The translations under genes were made by a program, and so were the position numbers. A DNA stretch of 64,000 nt from Neoarius graeffei (Eukaryota > Chordata > Actinopteri > Siluriformes > Ariidae), in assembly GCF_027579695.1 (NCBI RefSeq), contig NC_083590.1:21901110-21965109 (forward strand), read 5' to 3'. Positions 20,457 to 29,455 of this stretch are shown here, in pieces. The number at the start of each line of letters is the position of its first letter. Position 1 is the stretch's first letter. Below the pieces are notes generated by a model. That model was not told the origin of the DNA. It did not search any database and worked only from the letters and a program-made list of their open reading frames with translations.

Positions 20457-20920
20457 AGTCCAGGTGCTAAACTGGCCTGCCTGCAATCCAGACCTGTCTC
20501 CCATTTAAAACATTTGGCGCATTATGAAGCACAAAATACGATAAAGGAGACCCCGAACTGTTGAGCAACTGAAATTGTATATCAGGCAAGAATGGGACAA
20601 GATTTCTCTTTCAAAACTACAGCAATTGGTCTCCTCAGTTCTCAAACGTTTACAGAGTGTTGCTAAAGGTAGAGGTGATGCAACACAGTGGTAAACACGC
20701 CCCTGTCCCAACTTTTTTGAAATGTGTTGCTGACATCAAATTCAAAATAAGCATATATTTTTCAAAAAACAGCAAAATTTGTCAGTTTCAACATTTGATA
20801 TGTTTTTGTACTTTTTTCAATGAAATATAGGGTTTCCATGATTTGCAAAATATCACATTCTGTTTTTATTTACAGGTTACACAGCGTCCCAACTTTTTTG
20901 AAATTGGGGTTGTGTTTATT
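20457..20920 (+). pseudogene. Tc1/mariner-type transposase C-terminal fragment and 3' end
   Basis: Frame: VQVLNWPACNPDLSPIENIW then RIMKHKIR, a stop, RRPRTVEQLK and REGT-like remnants ending at TQW. 'NPDLSPIENIW' is the hallmark of the last catalytic block (DDE/D) of IS630/Tc1/mariner transposases. The 3' non-coding part carries 'cgtcccaacttttttgaaa' and ends in 'ttgaaattggggttgt', a typical terminus. It is a different subfamily from the N-terminal fragment at 19,640. An in-frame stop shows it is dead. Confidence 0.7.
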
Positions 20921-20990
20921 GTGTAGTAAAATGCATACAAGTGAAATAAAAAGCAGTGCTGATGCTACAAAGGCCCTTTAGTCAACTTGT

Positions 20991-21917
20991 GCGTGTGTGT
21001 GTGTGTGTGTGTGTGTACAGGACACAACCAACATGAAGCTTCATATTAACCCACGGATTATCATTCAATCAAGTGAGTATTCAACAAATAATTGCTTCTT
21101 CATTTGTTTACCATGTCATAGTCATTTGTTCCCAGAATATGAGGGATGGCGTACTTTCGCCCATGATGGTGATGCCGATGGAAGCAGTTGATATCGACTT
21201 CCCGCCTGATGTGACACATTTCTTTGTGAATCATCATCTCATCGCCCTCAAACTCATTCAAGCTCATCACCACTTTCAGCTTTTCATGTGTGACTCATTT
21301 CTTTAAAGTCCTCGCGTTTGGCAACCGAACTTACTGTAGATACAGCAACTTCACAGTAAGAGTTTCAGTTTCTCTGCAAAGCTTTTAGTATTCAAAATAA
21401 TTTGCCACAGTTCCAATGAAATGACAGATTAAAAAGGGAAAAAAACATTCAGGCCTACCAAAACTATCAATCACACACCAGGTTTATCAGACTTGATGAC
21501 ACATTCAAATTTTGTTCGTTTATTAGTGCAGAGAAAAACACTTTCTGTGACTTTATATAAAAGTAAACTGCACAATTATTTCCTGAAATAAACAGTTAGT
21601 TTGTGGGGGAAAAAAGGGTCAATATAAAATAGCTTGTTATATTTGTACTTGTTTGTGGTGGATAAAATGTAATGTGGAGTGCTTTTACAGGAAAATAATC
21701 AACATTTGGATGGTGTAAAGGGACCCAACAAAGTGGCCTTATTGTTGATTATGTTCCAAAATTTATCAATTTGTGAAACATGACCATTTTTAATTTTAAA
21801 CAATGATACAGAACAGAATGACTTTTTGTCCATTTATAGTTACATTGAATGTTGTGGCTTATCTATGAAACCAGTTACTTCTGTCATTTCATGTTAGTTC
21901 CATGCTCGGAAAAGCCT
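20991..21917. other. (GT)n then no gene seen
   Basis: A GT run at 20,991-21,015, followed by 900 bp of AT-rich unique sequence with no exon or repeat signal I can name. Confidence 0.45.
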
Positions 21918-21931
21918 TTCCCTGAAAAACT

Positions 21932-21967
21932 CGTTCTCATCTCATTATCTCGAGCCACTTTATCCTG
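21932..21967 (-). mobile_element. 36-bp SINE S1 tail insertion with 14-bp TSD
   Basis: The insert 'cgttctcatctcattatctc...ccactttatcctg' equals only the 3' end of SINE S1 in reverse. It is bracketed by identical ttccctgaaaaact (21918-21931 and 21968-21981). This is an extreme 5' truncation. Confidence 0.85.
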
Positions 21968-21981
21968 TTCCCTGAAAAACT

Positions 21982-22493
21982 TACTGATTTTATTAGTCTT
22001 TCAATGATAATTCCAGTATTTTAACATATGGTGTGTGTGTGTGTGTGTGTGGCATTTCTTCAGTTCCTGACTCACAACTTTAGTTCCTACTGTACCTGCA
22101 AATCAGTTCCCATTTACTGCAAACATTGTATTAAAAAAAGGTTTTATTGTGATCTCAAACATGTGACCTCTTATTAGATGTGTATAGAGACAGTATAAGA
22201 CAAAAAAAAATAAAGCTTGGAAGGAAGTAGCAGAGATCGTTGGTGCATTTGGTGAGTGTACAGTATATCGCTAGTAAAGTTTGCTAATGTGGCAAAAAAC
22301 AACCTAGTATGAAGCTGAGCATGTTGCAGGCAAATCAAACAGATGCATTTTAAACTAAAGTGATGTTAAACTAAAGCAATTCTCACTGGAAGGAAAAAAA
22401 AAACACGGAACGATGCCAAACTACAAGCAGCACATTTGACTTCTTGTCTGCTAGCATGAATTTAGGGCTAGTTAAAGTATCATTTGTTCATTT
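21982..22493. other. No gene seen; (GT)n
   Basis: A GT run at 22,030-22,052 in AT-rich sequence; nothing else recognisable. Confidence 0.45.
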
Positions 22494-23282
22494 TCTCTGC
22501 CACTTATCCATTTCACATCACGGGGGTCATGGGGGAACCTAGAGTCAATCCCAACTGAGTTCAGGTGAGAGGCGGGGTTCACCCTGGGCAGGTCAGCAAT
22601 CTATCTCAGGGCTACACGGAGACGAATAACCATCACACTCACATTCACACCTATGGGCAATTTAGAGTAGCCATTTAACCTCATCTACATGTCTTTGGAC
22701 TGTTGGAGGAAACGGGAGCACCTGAAGGAAACCCACTCAATCACAAGGAGAATATGCAAACTCCACACATACCCTTTTTCCACCAACAGGAAAGGGGTTC
22801 TGTTCTGGTTTGCGCACCGGATTTTGAACCGTTCTGAGCAAAAATTAATTGTTTCGGAGCCTGAAAAGTTGTTTCCCAGCTGGAAGCTGGTTTTCCAGCG
22901 TGAACTGTGATGACATCAGTGCGATTGTCATTAGTTTGGAATGGAAGCAGAACTCAGTAATAGAGAATGCAACGGAAAAGAAGATATCTTCAGAAAAAAA
23001 CAGACCAAAAACAAATCCTGCAATAACAGAGCAAATGCCCGCAGGTAATCAATATGCGCCACCATCTTGCGACTACTGTTACTCCTGTTGTCCATTGTGC
23101 AACACCCTCCGTTCATGATACATCCTTAATTGGTGAAAGCTGGTGAAAATGTGGACCGGTTTGCTTGCTGGCATCAAGATTCAAAGAATCCTGAACAGAA
23201 CCGGTTCAAGAACCCGTTCCCTGTTGGTCGAAAAAGCCGTGATAGAAAGGCCCCAGTTGGCCATGAGGTTTGAACCCTCATT
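22494..23282 (-). mobile_element. Ancient SINE S1 copy split by a MITE
   Basis: Reverse, strongly diverged S1 body (22,494-22,771: 'gaggcggggttcaccctggg', 'ctacatgtctttggactg'). It resumes after the insertion at 23,242 with 'gaaaggccccagttggccat' and the B-box region. Confidence 0.8.
22772..23241. mobile_element. MITE with ccctttttccaccaaca ends inside the SINE
   Basis: Ends ccctttttccaccaaca (22772-22788) and tgttggtcgaaaaagcc (about 23,222-23,238) are inverted repeats, with ATA at 22769-22771 and 23242-23244 as a likely 3-bp target duplication. Relatives of its 3' half lie at 24,856-24,975 and 25,918-26,037. No intact frame. Confidence 0.75.
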
Positions 23283-23445
23283 TGGGTGGCACGGTGGTGT
23301 ACTGGTTAGCACTGTCGCCTCACAGCAAGAAGGTTCAGGGTTTGAACCTCATGGCTGACGGGAGCTTTTCTGTGTAGAGTTTGCGTGTTCTCCTCGTGTT
23401 TGGGTGGGTTGGTCTGGTTTCCCCCACGGTTCAAAGACATGCAGA
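23283..23445 (+). mobile_element. SINE S1 head and partial body
   Basis: 'gtggcacggtggtgtactgg' with gggtttgaacc, truncated after 'ttcaaagacatgcag'. It abuts another retroposon tail. Confidence 0.8.
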
Positions 23446-23690
23446 TTCACTAAATCAACCCTCCCATTGGGGTTGCACAAGCCAGTGCATACTTAGTGCT
23501 TGTTCTAAGCCCGGATAGATTGGGGAGGGTTGCATCAGGAAGGGCATCCAGTGTGAAACCTATACCAAAGCAAAGGGGTTGAAAATCAGTTGGGGCTTTG
23601 CCCTGTATTCTTCCTCTGTCACGAACTATGTGACAAATCAAATAAAAATTAAAAACCCAGAACCTTCTGTGACACTGTGAAGTGATAGTG
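23446..23690 (+). mobile_element. Retroposon 3' tail with 'caggaagggcatcc' motif
   Basis: 'ggggttgcacaagccagtgc' and 'gggttgcatcaggaagggca' are hallmarks of a frequent fish retroposon 3' region, ending in an A-rich 'aaataaaaattaaaaaccc'. The class is not determined. Confidence 0.55.
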
Positions 23691-23875
23691 ATAACCTCAT
23701 GGTTGTAACGTTGGCATTTTACTGTATCGGGAATGTGTTTTTTCTTCTTCCACTCTTCCAGCTGGAACTTTTCATGTTTCTTGGAGAAGGAATATTTTCC
23801 TGTAGTCCCTAACGCTTTGGTCTGGTTAGAGAAACCTTTACAGGAGTTTTTCACTTTGCTTACATGGAGGACGGA

Positions 23876-23928
<53 letters not shown>
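23876..23928. repeat. (CTAT)n microsatellite
   Basis: About 13 uninterrupted tetranucleotide units. Confidence 0.95.
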
Positions 23929-23997
23929 CTAGAAAAGGTTTTTCTTCATTAAATGGTTGAGTTAAGAGAATTTAGAGTGTTAGATGTACTTCCCTGG

Positions 23998-24185
23998 GGT
24001 GGCGTATATGGTTAGCACTGTTGCCTCGCAGCAAGAAGGTTCTGGGTTCGAGCCCAGCAGCTGATGGGGGCCTTCCTGTGTGGAGTTTGCATGTTCTCCA
24101 TGGGTTTCCTCTGAACGCTCTGGTTTCCCCTGTGGTCAGCCATCTTGTGACTATTTACTCCCATTGTGTAATGCTCTGATGCTAC
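23998..24185 (+). mobile_element. SINE S1 fragment followed by a MITE fragment
   Basis: SINE head and partial body (23,998-24,137), then 'cagccatcttgtgactattt..cccattgtgtaatgct'. The latter matches the inner part of the MITE at 22,772 and is interrupted by the LINE at 24,186. Together with 24,856-25,045 this forms a SINE containing a MITE containing a LINE. Confidence 0.6.
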
Positions 24186-24855
24186 CACGCTCTTACACCA
24201 ACAAACCGCTGCCCAAGCTGTTGATCTATATGTCAGTGCCTCAAAAACAAAATACATGTGTTTCAACCAACAAGGCTGAATCCAAATCCTAGCAGCTGAA
24301 TCCATTGAACAGGTAGAATCTTTCTGTTACCTTGGCAGTGAACTAGAATCCAGTAAAAAAGACCTCAGCATTCTTATTGCTAAAGCCTGGACTGCCCTCA
24401 ACAAAATGAATACTCTGTGGAAATTCAATCTTCCCAACCATCTAAAATGTAGCTTCTTCAAAGCAACCGTTGAATCTGTATTGATGTACGGCGCCACAAC
24501 CTGGACTCTAACAAAATCACTTGAGTCAAAGCTCGATGGGACATATAGTATACGTGCATGCTGTGAGCCAAGTTAAACTTCTCATGGCATGACCAACCCA
24601 CCAAAACACAGCTATATGGAGACTGGAGATATGGAGAACTTGCTAGTGAATTGCTTCTTTGGGCCCCCCGACATGGCCATCTTCATGTGGGTTATCCCGC
24701 GACAACATATATTGATCAACTCTGTTCAGACGCTGGGTGCCAACCAACTGATCTCCCAGCAATGATGATGGATCGTGATGGATGGCGTTGGACGGGTCAA
24801 GTTTATCTGAGTTTGCTCGACCAATGATGAGTGATGATGATGATGATGAATGCTT
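24186..24855 (+). pseudogene. LINE reverse-transcriptase C-terminal fragment
   Basis: Translated pieces include ESIEQVESFCYLGSELESS, IAKAWTALNKMNTLWKFNLP, SVLMYGATTWTL and, after frameshifts, TYIDQLCSDAGCQPTDLPAM and MDRDGWR. The order YLGS, then 'LMYG..TWTL', then 'TYIDQL..DLPxxMxDR' is the standard C-terminal layout of several fish non-LTR retrotransposons after the RT catalytic box. It is 5' truncated, carries frameshifts, and ends in (GAT)n at about 24,830. A short 'aatgctyt' repeat flanks it (24,169 and 24,850), a possible target duplication in the host MITE. Confidence 0.7.
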
Positions 24856-25064
24856 TCCATCATCCTTGATTGGTGAAAATGTGGGCTGGTTCGTTAGCTG
24901 GCACCAAGGTTCAAAGAAGGATCAAATGGATCCAGTTCAAGAACCTGTTCCTTGTTGGTCCAAAAAAGTACCGATAGTCAGTTAACATGTGGTTAGATTA
25001 ATTGGCTACTCTAAATTGTCCATGTGTTTGAATGGTTGAGAGGAGAAATATAATAATAATCTTC
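24698..25064 (+). repeat. Local duplication, copy 1
   Basis: LINE 3' end, MITE half and SINE fragment, near-identical in order to 25,801-26,114. The shared sequence begins 'gacaacatatattgatcaac' and ends 'gaggagaaatataataataa'. Confidence 0.85.
24856..25045 (+). mobile_element. MITE 3' half plus SINE remnant
   Basis: 'ttggtgaaaatgtgggctgg' to 'cttgttggtccaaaaaagta' corresponds to the right half of the MITE at 22,772. After it, 'agattaattggctactctaa' resumes diverged SINE body. Confidence 0.6.
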
Positions 25065-25600
25065 TTCTTCTTTTGTCTGCTCCCGATTAGGGGTCGCCAC
25101 AGTGGATCTTTCGTCTCCATTGCTCCCTGTCTTCCGCATCCTTCTCTACCACACCTGCCACTTTCATGTCCTCTCTCACCACATCCATGTATCTCCTCTT
25201 TGGCCTTCCTCGTTTTTGTTTGCCTGGCAGCTCCATCCTCAACATTCTCCTTCCAACATGCTCTGCATCTTTTCTCAGGATGTGCCCATACCATCTCAGT
25301 CTCATCTCTCTTAGCTTCATTCCCAAGCTCTCCACATGTGCTGTCCCTCTGATGTGCTCGTTCCTTATCCTGTCCAACCTCCCATCGCAAACCTTAACAT
25401 CCTCAACTCCGCCACCTCCAACTCCGCCTCCTGTCTCTTCGTTAAGGGTACGGTCTCCAATCCATACATCACAGCTGGTCTCACTACTGTCTTATACATC
25501 TTACCTTTCACTTTTGCTGGGACTTTCCTATCACAAATGACTCCCGAAATCCTTCTCTAACTGCTCCACCCTGCCTGCACTCTCTTTCTCACCTCATATA
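25046..25600 (-). pseudogene. RTE-like LINE, 5'-truncated, C-terminal RT region
   Basis: On the minus strand the frame reads MDRIRNEHIRGTAHVESLG, then MKLREMRLRWYGHILRKD, GRRMLRMELPGKQKRGRPKR, RYMDVVREDMKVAGV and DREQWRRKIHCGDP. This is the well-known conserved C-terminus of fish 'endonuclease-reverse transcriptase' LINEs of RTE type. The 3' end lies near 25,046 with a (GAAGAA)n-type tail, as expected for that group. The catalytic RT box and endonuclease lie beyond the truncation. Upstream coding (25,380-25,600) is broken by stops, so the copy is inactive. Confidence 0.85.
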
Positions 25601-25613
25601 ATAGTAATAATGG

Positions 25614-25800
25614 GTGGCACGGTGGTGTAGTGGTTAGCATGGTCGCCTCACAGCAAGAAGGTTCTGGGTTCAAACCAGAACAGTGGCTGGCGAGGGCCTT
25701 TCTGTGTGGGGTTTGCATGTTCGCCCCGTGTCTGCATGGGTTTCCTCCGGGTGCTCCGGTTTCCCCCACAATTCAAAGACATGCGGTTAGGTTAATAGGT
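25614..25800 (+). mobile_element. SINE S1 head and partial body
   Basis: 'gggtggcacggtggtgtagt' and a B-box region altered by a small 'cagaacag' insertion. It stops after 'ggttaataggtgac', exactly where the second copy of the local duplication begins. Confidence 0.85.
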
Positions 25801-26114
25801 GACAACATATATTGATCAACTCTGTTCAGACACTGGGTGGATCTCCCAGCAATGATGATGGATGGCATTGGACGGATCAAGTTTATCCGAGTTCGCTCGA
25901 CCAATGATGATGATGAAGGCTCTCCATCATCCGTGATTGGTGAAAATGTGGGCTGCTTCGCTAGCTAGCACCAAGGTTCAAAGAAGTCTGAATGGACCCC
26001 ATTCAAGAACCTGTTCCTTGTTGGTCTAAAAAAGTGTCAATAACCAGTTAACATGTGGTTAGATTAATTGGCTACTCTAAATTGTCCATGAGAGGAGAAA
26101 TATAATAATAATCC
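25801..26114 (+). repeat. Local duplication, copy 2
   Basis: Repeats 24,698-25,064 with small deletions (loss of 'gccaaccaactg' and of a 'tgtttgaatggt' piece). Because it includes junctions between three different elements, it arose by duplication of DNA and not by independent transposition. Confidence 0.85.
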
Positions 26115-26674
26115 ATCCATTATCTGTAGCCGCTTATCCTGTACAGGGTCGTAGGCAAGCTGGAGCCTATCCCAGCTGACTATCGTCAAGAGGCAGGGTA
26201 CACCCTGGACAAGTCACCAGATCATCACAGGGCTGACACATAGAGACACAAACAACCATTCACACTCACATTCACACCTATGGTCAATTTAGAAGAAGAA
26301 GAAGAAAGAAGAAACCTTTATTTGTCACATGCACACTTCAAGCACAGTGAGATTCATCCTCTGCATTTAACCCATCTGAAGCAGTGAACACATGCACACA
26401 CACCCAGAGCAGTGGGCAGCCACACTACAGTGCCCGGGGAGCAGTCAGGGGTCAGGTAACTTGCTCAAGAGCACTTCAGCCCATGGCCACCCCACATTAA
26501 CCTAACTGCATGTCTTTGGACTGTGGGGGAAACCGGAGCACCCGGAGGAAACCCACACAGACATGGGGAGAACATGCAAACTCCACACAGAAAAACCCTC
26601 ACCAGCCGCTGTTCTGGTTTGAACCCAGAACCTTCTTGAAGTGACAGTGCTAACCACTACACCACTGTGCCGCC
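26113..26674 (-). mobile_element. SINE S1 (older type), split by SINE S2-like sequence
   Basis: Reverse S1 with 'catccattatctgtagccgc' tail. It is interrupted within 'ggtcaattta' at 26,292 and resumes at 26,494 with 'attaacctaactgcatgtct', then head and A box to 26,674. Confidence 0.85.
26293..26493 (-). mobile_element. S2-related retroposon inside SINE S1
   Basis: Starts with (GAA)n then 'cctttatttgtcacatgcac', 'catttaacccatctgaagca' and 'cttgctcaagagcacttcag', the reverse of the S2 'gagcaaggc..gatgggttaaatg' region. Confidence 0.7.
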
Positions 26675-26770
26675 CTAATTTAGATTACCAATTAGCCTAA
26701 CCTGCATGTCTTTGGACTGTGCGGGAAACCGGAGCAACTGGATGAAACCCGTGCGGAGAACATACAAACT
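26675..26770 (-). mobile_element. SINE S1 body fragment
   Basis: 'ttagattaccaattagccta' through 'ggagaacatacaaact': a second, diverged S1 middle section directly adjoining the head of the previous copy. Confidence 0.7.
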
Positions 26771-27140
26771 CATCTCATCTCATCTCATTATCTCTAGCCG
26801 CTTTATCCTGTTCTACAGGGTCGCAGGCAAGCTGGAGCCTATCCCAGCTGACTACGGGCGAAAGGCAGGGTACACCCTGGACAAGTCGCCAGGTCATCAC
26901 AGGGCTGACACACAGACACAGACAACCATTCACACTCACATTCACACCTACGCTCAATTTAGAGTCACCAGTTAACCTAACCTGCATGTCTTTGGACTGT
27001 GGGGGAAACCGGAGCACCCGGAGGAAACCCATGTGGACACGGTGAGAACATGCAAACTCCACACAGAAAAACCCTCGCTGGCAACTGGGCTCGAACCCGG
27101 ACCTTCTTGCTGTGAGGCGACAGCGCTAACCACTATGCTA
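26771..27140 (-). mobile_element. SINE S1, near full length
   Basis: Reverse copy from (CTCAT)n tail to the B box (gggctcgaacccgg) and 'gacagcgctaaccactatgc'. It has low divergence and is inserted into the older SINE fragment before it. Confidence 0.9.
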
Positions 27141-27143
27141 CTA

Positions 27144-27237
27144 GGGCGGCGTAGTGGTTAGCACGGTCGCCTCACAGCAAGAAGGTTCCGGGTTCGAACC
27201 CAGCCGTGTCCACAATCCAAAGACATGCAGTTAGGTT
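27144..27237 (+). mobile_element. SINE S1 head with internal deletion
   Basis: 'ggcggcgtagtggttagcac', B box gggttcgaaccc, then a jump to 'ccacaatccaaagacatgca', deleting about 80 bp of body. Confidence 0.75.
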
Positions 27238-27247
27238 GATGTGGGGC

Positions 27248-27349
27248 GGCCTTAGGCTGAGGTGCTCTTGAGCAAGGTACCTGACCCCTGACTGCTCCCC
27301 GGGTGCTCTGGTGTGTGTGTTCACTGCTTCAGATGGGTTAAATGTAATA
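27248..27349 (+). mobile_element. S2-related fragment
   Basis: 'ggtgctcttgagcaaggtac' to 'cttcagatgggttaaatgta'. Confidence 0.65.
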
Positions 27350-27371
27350 ATGATAATCCAGTAGCGGAACA

Positions 27372-27707
27372 GGGGGCGGCACGGTGGTGTAGTGGTTAGC
27401 GCTGTCGCCTCACAGCAAGAAGGTCCGGGTTCGAGCCCTGTGGCTGGCGAGGGCCTTTCTGTGCGGAGTTTGCATGTTGTCCGCGTGGGTTTCCTCCGGG
27501 TGCTCCGGTTTCCCCCACAGTCCAAAGACATGCAGGTTAGGTTAACTGGTGACTCTAAATTGACCGTGAGTGTGAATGGTTGTCTATGTGTCAGCCCTGT
27601 GATGACCTGGCGACTTGTCCAGGGTGTACACCTGTAGTCAGCTGGGATAGGCTCCAGCTCGCCTGCGACCCTGTAGAACAGGATAAAGCGGCTACAGATA
27701 ATGAGAT
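27372..27707 (+). mobile_element. SINE S1 with imperfect long TSD
   Basis: Flanks tgataatccagt (27351-27362 and 27708-27719), followed on both sides by similar 'gcggaacag'/'cggggaacac' sequence. Contains several small body deletions. Confidence 0.85.
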
Positions 27708-27873
27708 GATAATCCAGTCGGGGAACACTAAAGAGAAAGAAAGTGTGTGTGTTTCATTGCATTTCAGTCGAGTGAAGTAATTTTGACCCGGTCCCTAAAT
27801 CCTGGGTCCTTTTAAAGTTCCCGCTGAATATGTGTGTGTATGTGTATGTGTGCAGGGTGATGGGCTGAGTCTG

Positions 27874-27925
27874 AGAGAGAGAGAGAGAGAGAGAGAAAGA
27901 AAGGAAGGAAGGAAGGAAGGAAGGA
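27874..27925. repeat. (GA)n/(GGAA)n microsatellite cluster
   Basis: GA run then GGAA run, about 750 bp before the jarid2 start codon. GAAA runs follow at 27,955 and (CT)n at 28,072-28,100. Confidence 0.9.
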
Positions 27926-27989
27926 GCTGGGCTCAGACAAGCTGCAGCATTGGAAAGAAAGAAAGAAAGAGATATATAGAGAGAGAGTT

Positions 27990-28295
27990 CAGTCACTCAT
28001 TCGGGACAAAAAGACATAATTCAAAACAAAAGATCCCATCAGGCGTGTGCAGTGAGACAGAAGGGTGTGCGCTCTCTCCCTCTCTCCCTCTCTCTCCCTC
28101 CTGCCGACAGGAATAAGATGTGACTTTGAGCTCGAGCGCTGCGTGGTTGAGAGGCGGGCCGTGCACGCGCCACATCTCTCACTAATGGAACTTATTGTTG
28201 TTGCGACTTGTTTCTAACTATGAGGTGCGCGAGCGGCTCCCGGGCTTCCTTCATCTTCATCATCATCATCATCATCATCATCATGCTCTGATCTC

Positions 28296-28327
<32 letters not shown>

Positions 28328-28655
28328 GTGTGCACGCGCATGAGGATTTTTTTTTTTTTTTAAATCGAGAAATACCAAATCGCACGAGGAAGTGAAGACT
28401 GAAGAGGAGGTGGAGGAGGAGGTGGAGGAGGAGAAAGCAGCGCGAGGCAGAACTACACACACACACACACACACACACACCACCGGGGGATTTAAACCGC
28501 CTGTGTTTTTCTTCTTTTTGTTTCTGCTTTTGTTGAAGGAGGGAAAAAAAAAGAGAGGAGGCACGAGGAAGGAAAGAAAAGGAGAAATCCATGTGGCTGT
28601 TCTGTCTTTAGCGACATCTTTTTTTTTTTTTTTTTTTTGGGGATTGGATCGCAGG
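27990..28655 (+). promoter_or_regulatory. Putative jarid2 promoter and 5' UTR
   Basis: The region before the start codon is CpG-bearing by the standards of this window ('gagctcgagcgctgcgtggt', 'gaggcgggccgtgcacgcgc' with a GC box, 'gaggtgcgcgagcggctccc'). It also contains short (CAT)n, (ATT)n and (CA)n runs (28,256; 28,299; 28,457) and an 18-bp T run just before the ATG. No TATA box in a convincing position. The transcription start cannot be placed. The role is inferred from position. Confidence 0.5.
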
Positions 28656-28703
28656 ATGAGCAAAGACAGACCGAAGAGGAACATCATCCACAAGAGAAGA
28701 GAT
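28656..28703 (+). CDS. jarid2: jarid2 first coding exon (partial gene)
   Basis: ATG at 28656 in good Kozak context (A at -3) opens MSKDRPKRNIIHKRRD, followed directly by a GTAAGTG donor at 28704. The known vertebrate JARID2 N-terminus is MSKERPKRNIIQKKYD, so 12 of 16 residues agree and the changes are mild apart from the last few. JARID2 is a nuclear DNA-binding protein with ARID, JmjN/JmjC (catalytically inactive) and zinc-finger domains. It recruits and tunes Polycomb Repressive Complex 2 in embryonic development. None of those domains lies in this exon; they are encoded downstream, outside the window. The donor after residue 16 leaves phase 0. I looked for the expected next segment (..DSDGIPW..) on the + strand to 64,000 and did not see it, so exon 2 is probably beyond the window. 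Fish carry two jarid2 paralogues and I cannot tell which this is. Short length is the main reason for doubt. Confidence 0.8.
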
Positions 28704-28916
28704 GTAAGTGCGGCTCGCGCGCGGCGGCGGCTTCACCTTGAAGTTATTTTGTTTTCGGTCAACAAACTTGTTTGTTTGTTTGTGTGTGTGAAGCCTCAGA
28801 TTGGATGCTGGAGAGAAAGAAAGGGTTTTTTTTCTTCTTTAGTAGGGGTGGGAGAAAAAAAAAAAAGCTTCGACTTTTAGATCAGATCAGATCAGATCCA
28901 GTCCAGGCGCGCGCTC

Positions 28917-29455
28917 TCTGTCTGCCTGCCTGCCTGTCTGTCTGTCTGTCTGTCTGTGCGCGCACGCGGTGAAATTAGTAAATAATTTGTGGTTTTGCGG
29001 CACTTTGTGTCGTAAAAATCGGAACCTCGCTCTTGAGACCCGATTGTTCTCATCTCGGCTTTGTTCACGAGAGAGAGAGAGAGAGAGAGCAGCCATACCG
29101 GGGCTGTGTGTGTGTGTGTGTGTGTTTATTCCGGGTTGTGTTTCCCTAAACCGTGCACACGCGGAACAAATCGTGCAGCTTCATGCACAAAAGCAGTGCA
29201 TGCAATGAGCAGTCTGTTTCCAGGTGTGTGTGTGTGTGTGTGTGTGTGTTGGCAAAACCCACGATGCGTGGAAGAGCTCGCGCTTTGCGTTCGCGTGCTT
29301 ATTTGTAGCTTCAAACGTGGATGTGGATACATTGTATCTCTATGTGTGTGCGCGCGCGTGTGCATGTGCGTATAAAGTTCCTCGTGCGAATGTTGCAGGT
29401 CCGAGTTCCCAGCTGTCTGTCTGTGTGTCTGTCTGTCTGTCTGTCTGTCTTCCTC
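28917..29455. repeat. Microsatellite cluster next to exon 1
   Basis: (CTGT)n at 28,917-28,957, (GA)n at 29,069-29,089, (GT)n at 29,106-29,125 and 29,224-29,249, and (CTGT)n at 29,416-29,450. They alternate with CpG-containing unique sequence. A (GTTT)n run follows at 29,828-29,860. Confidence 0.9.

Noticed and set aside
25032..25560. Plus-strand frames (MSSLTTSMYLLFGLP.. and others)
   Set aside because: They are antisense to the RTE-like LINE coding region on the minus strand.
28392..28880. 162-codon frame overlapping the jarid2 start
   Set aside because: Runs through simple repeats and out of the exon into the intron; the shorter in-frame start at 28,656 with a donor is the supported call.
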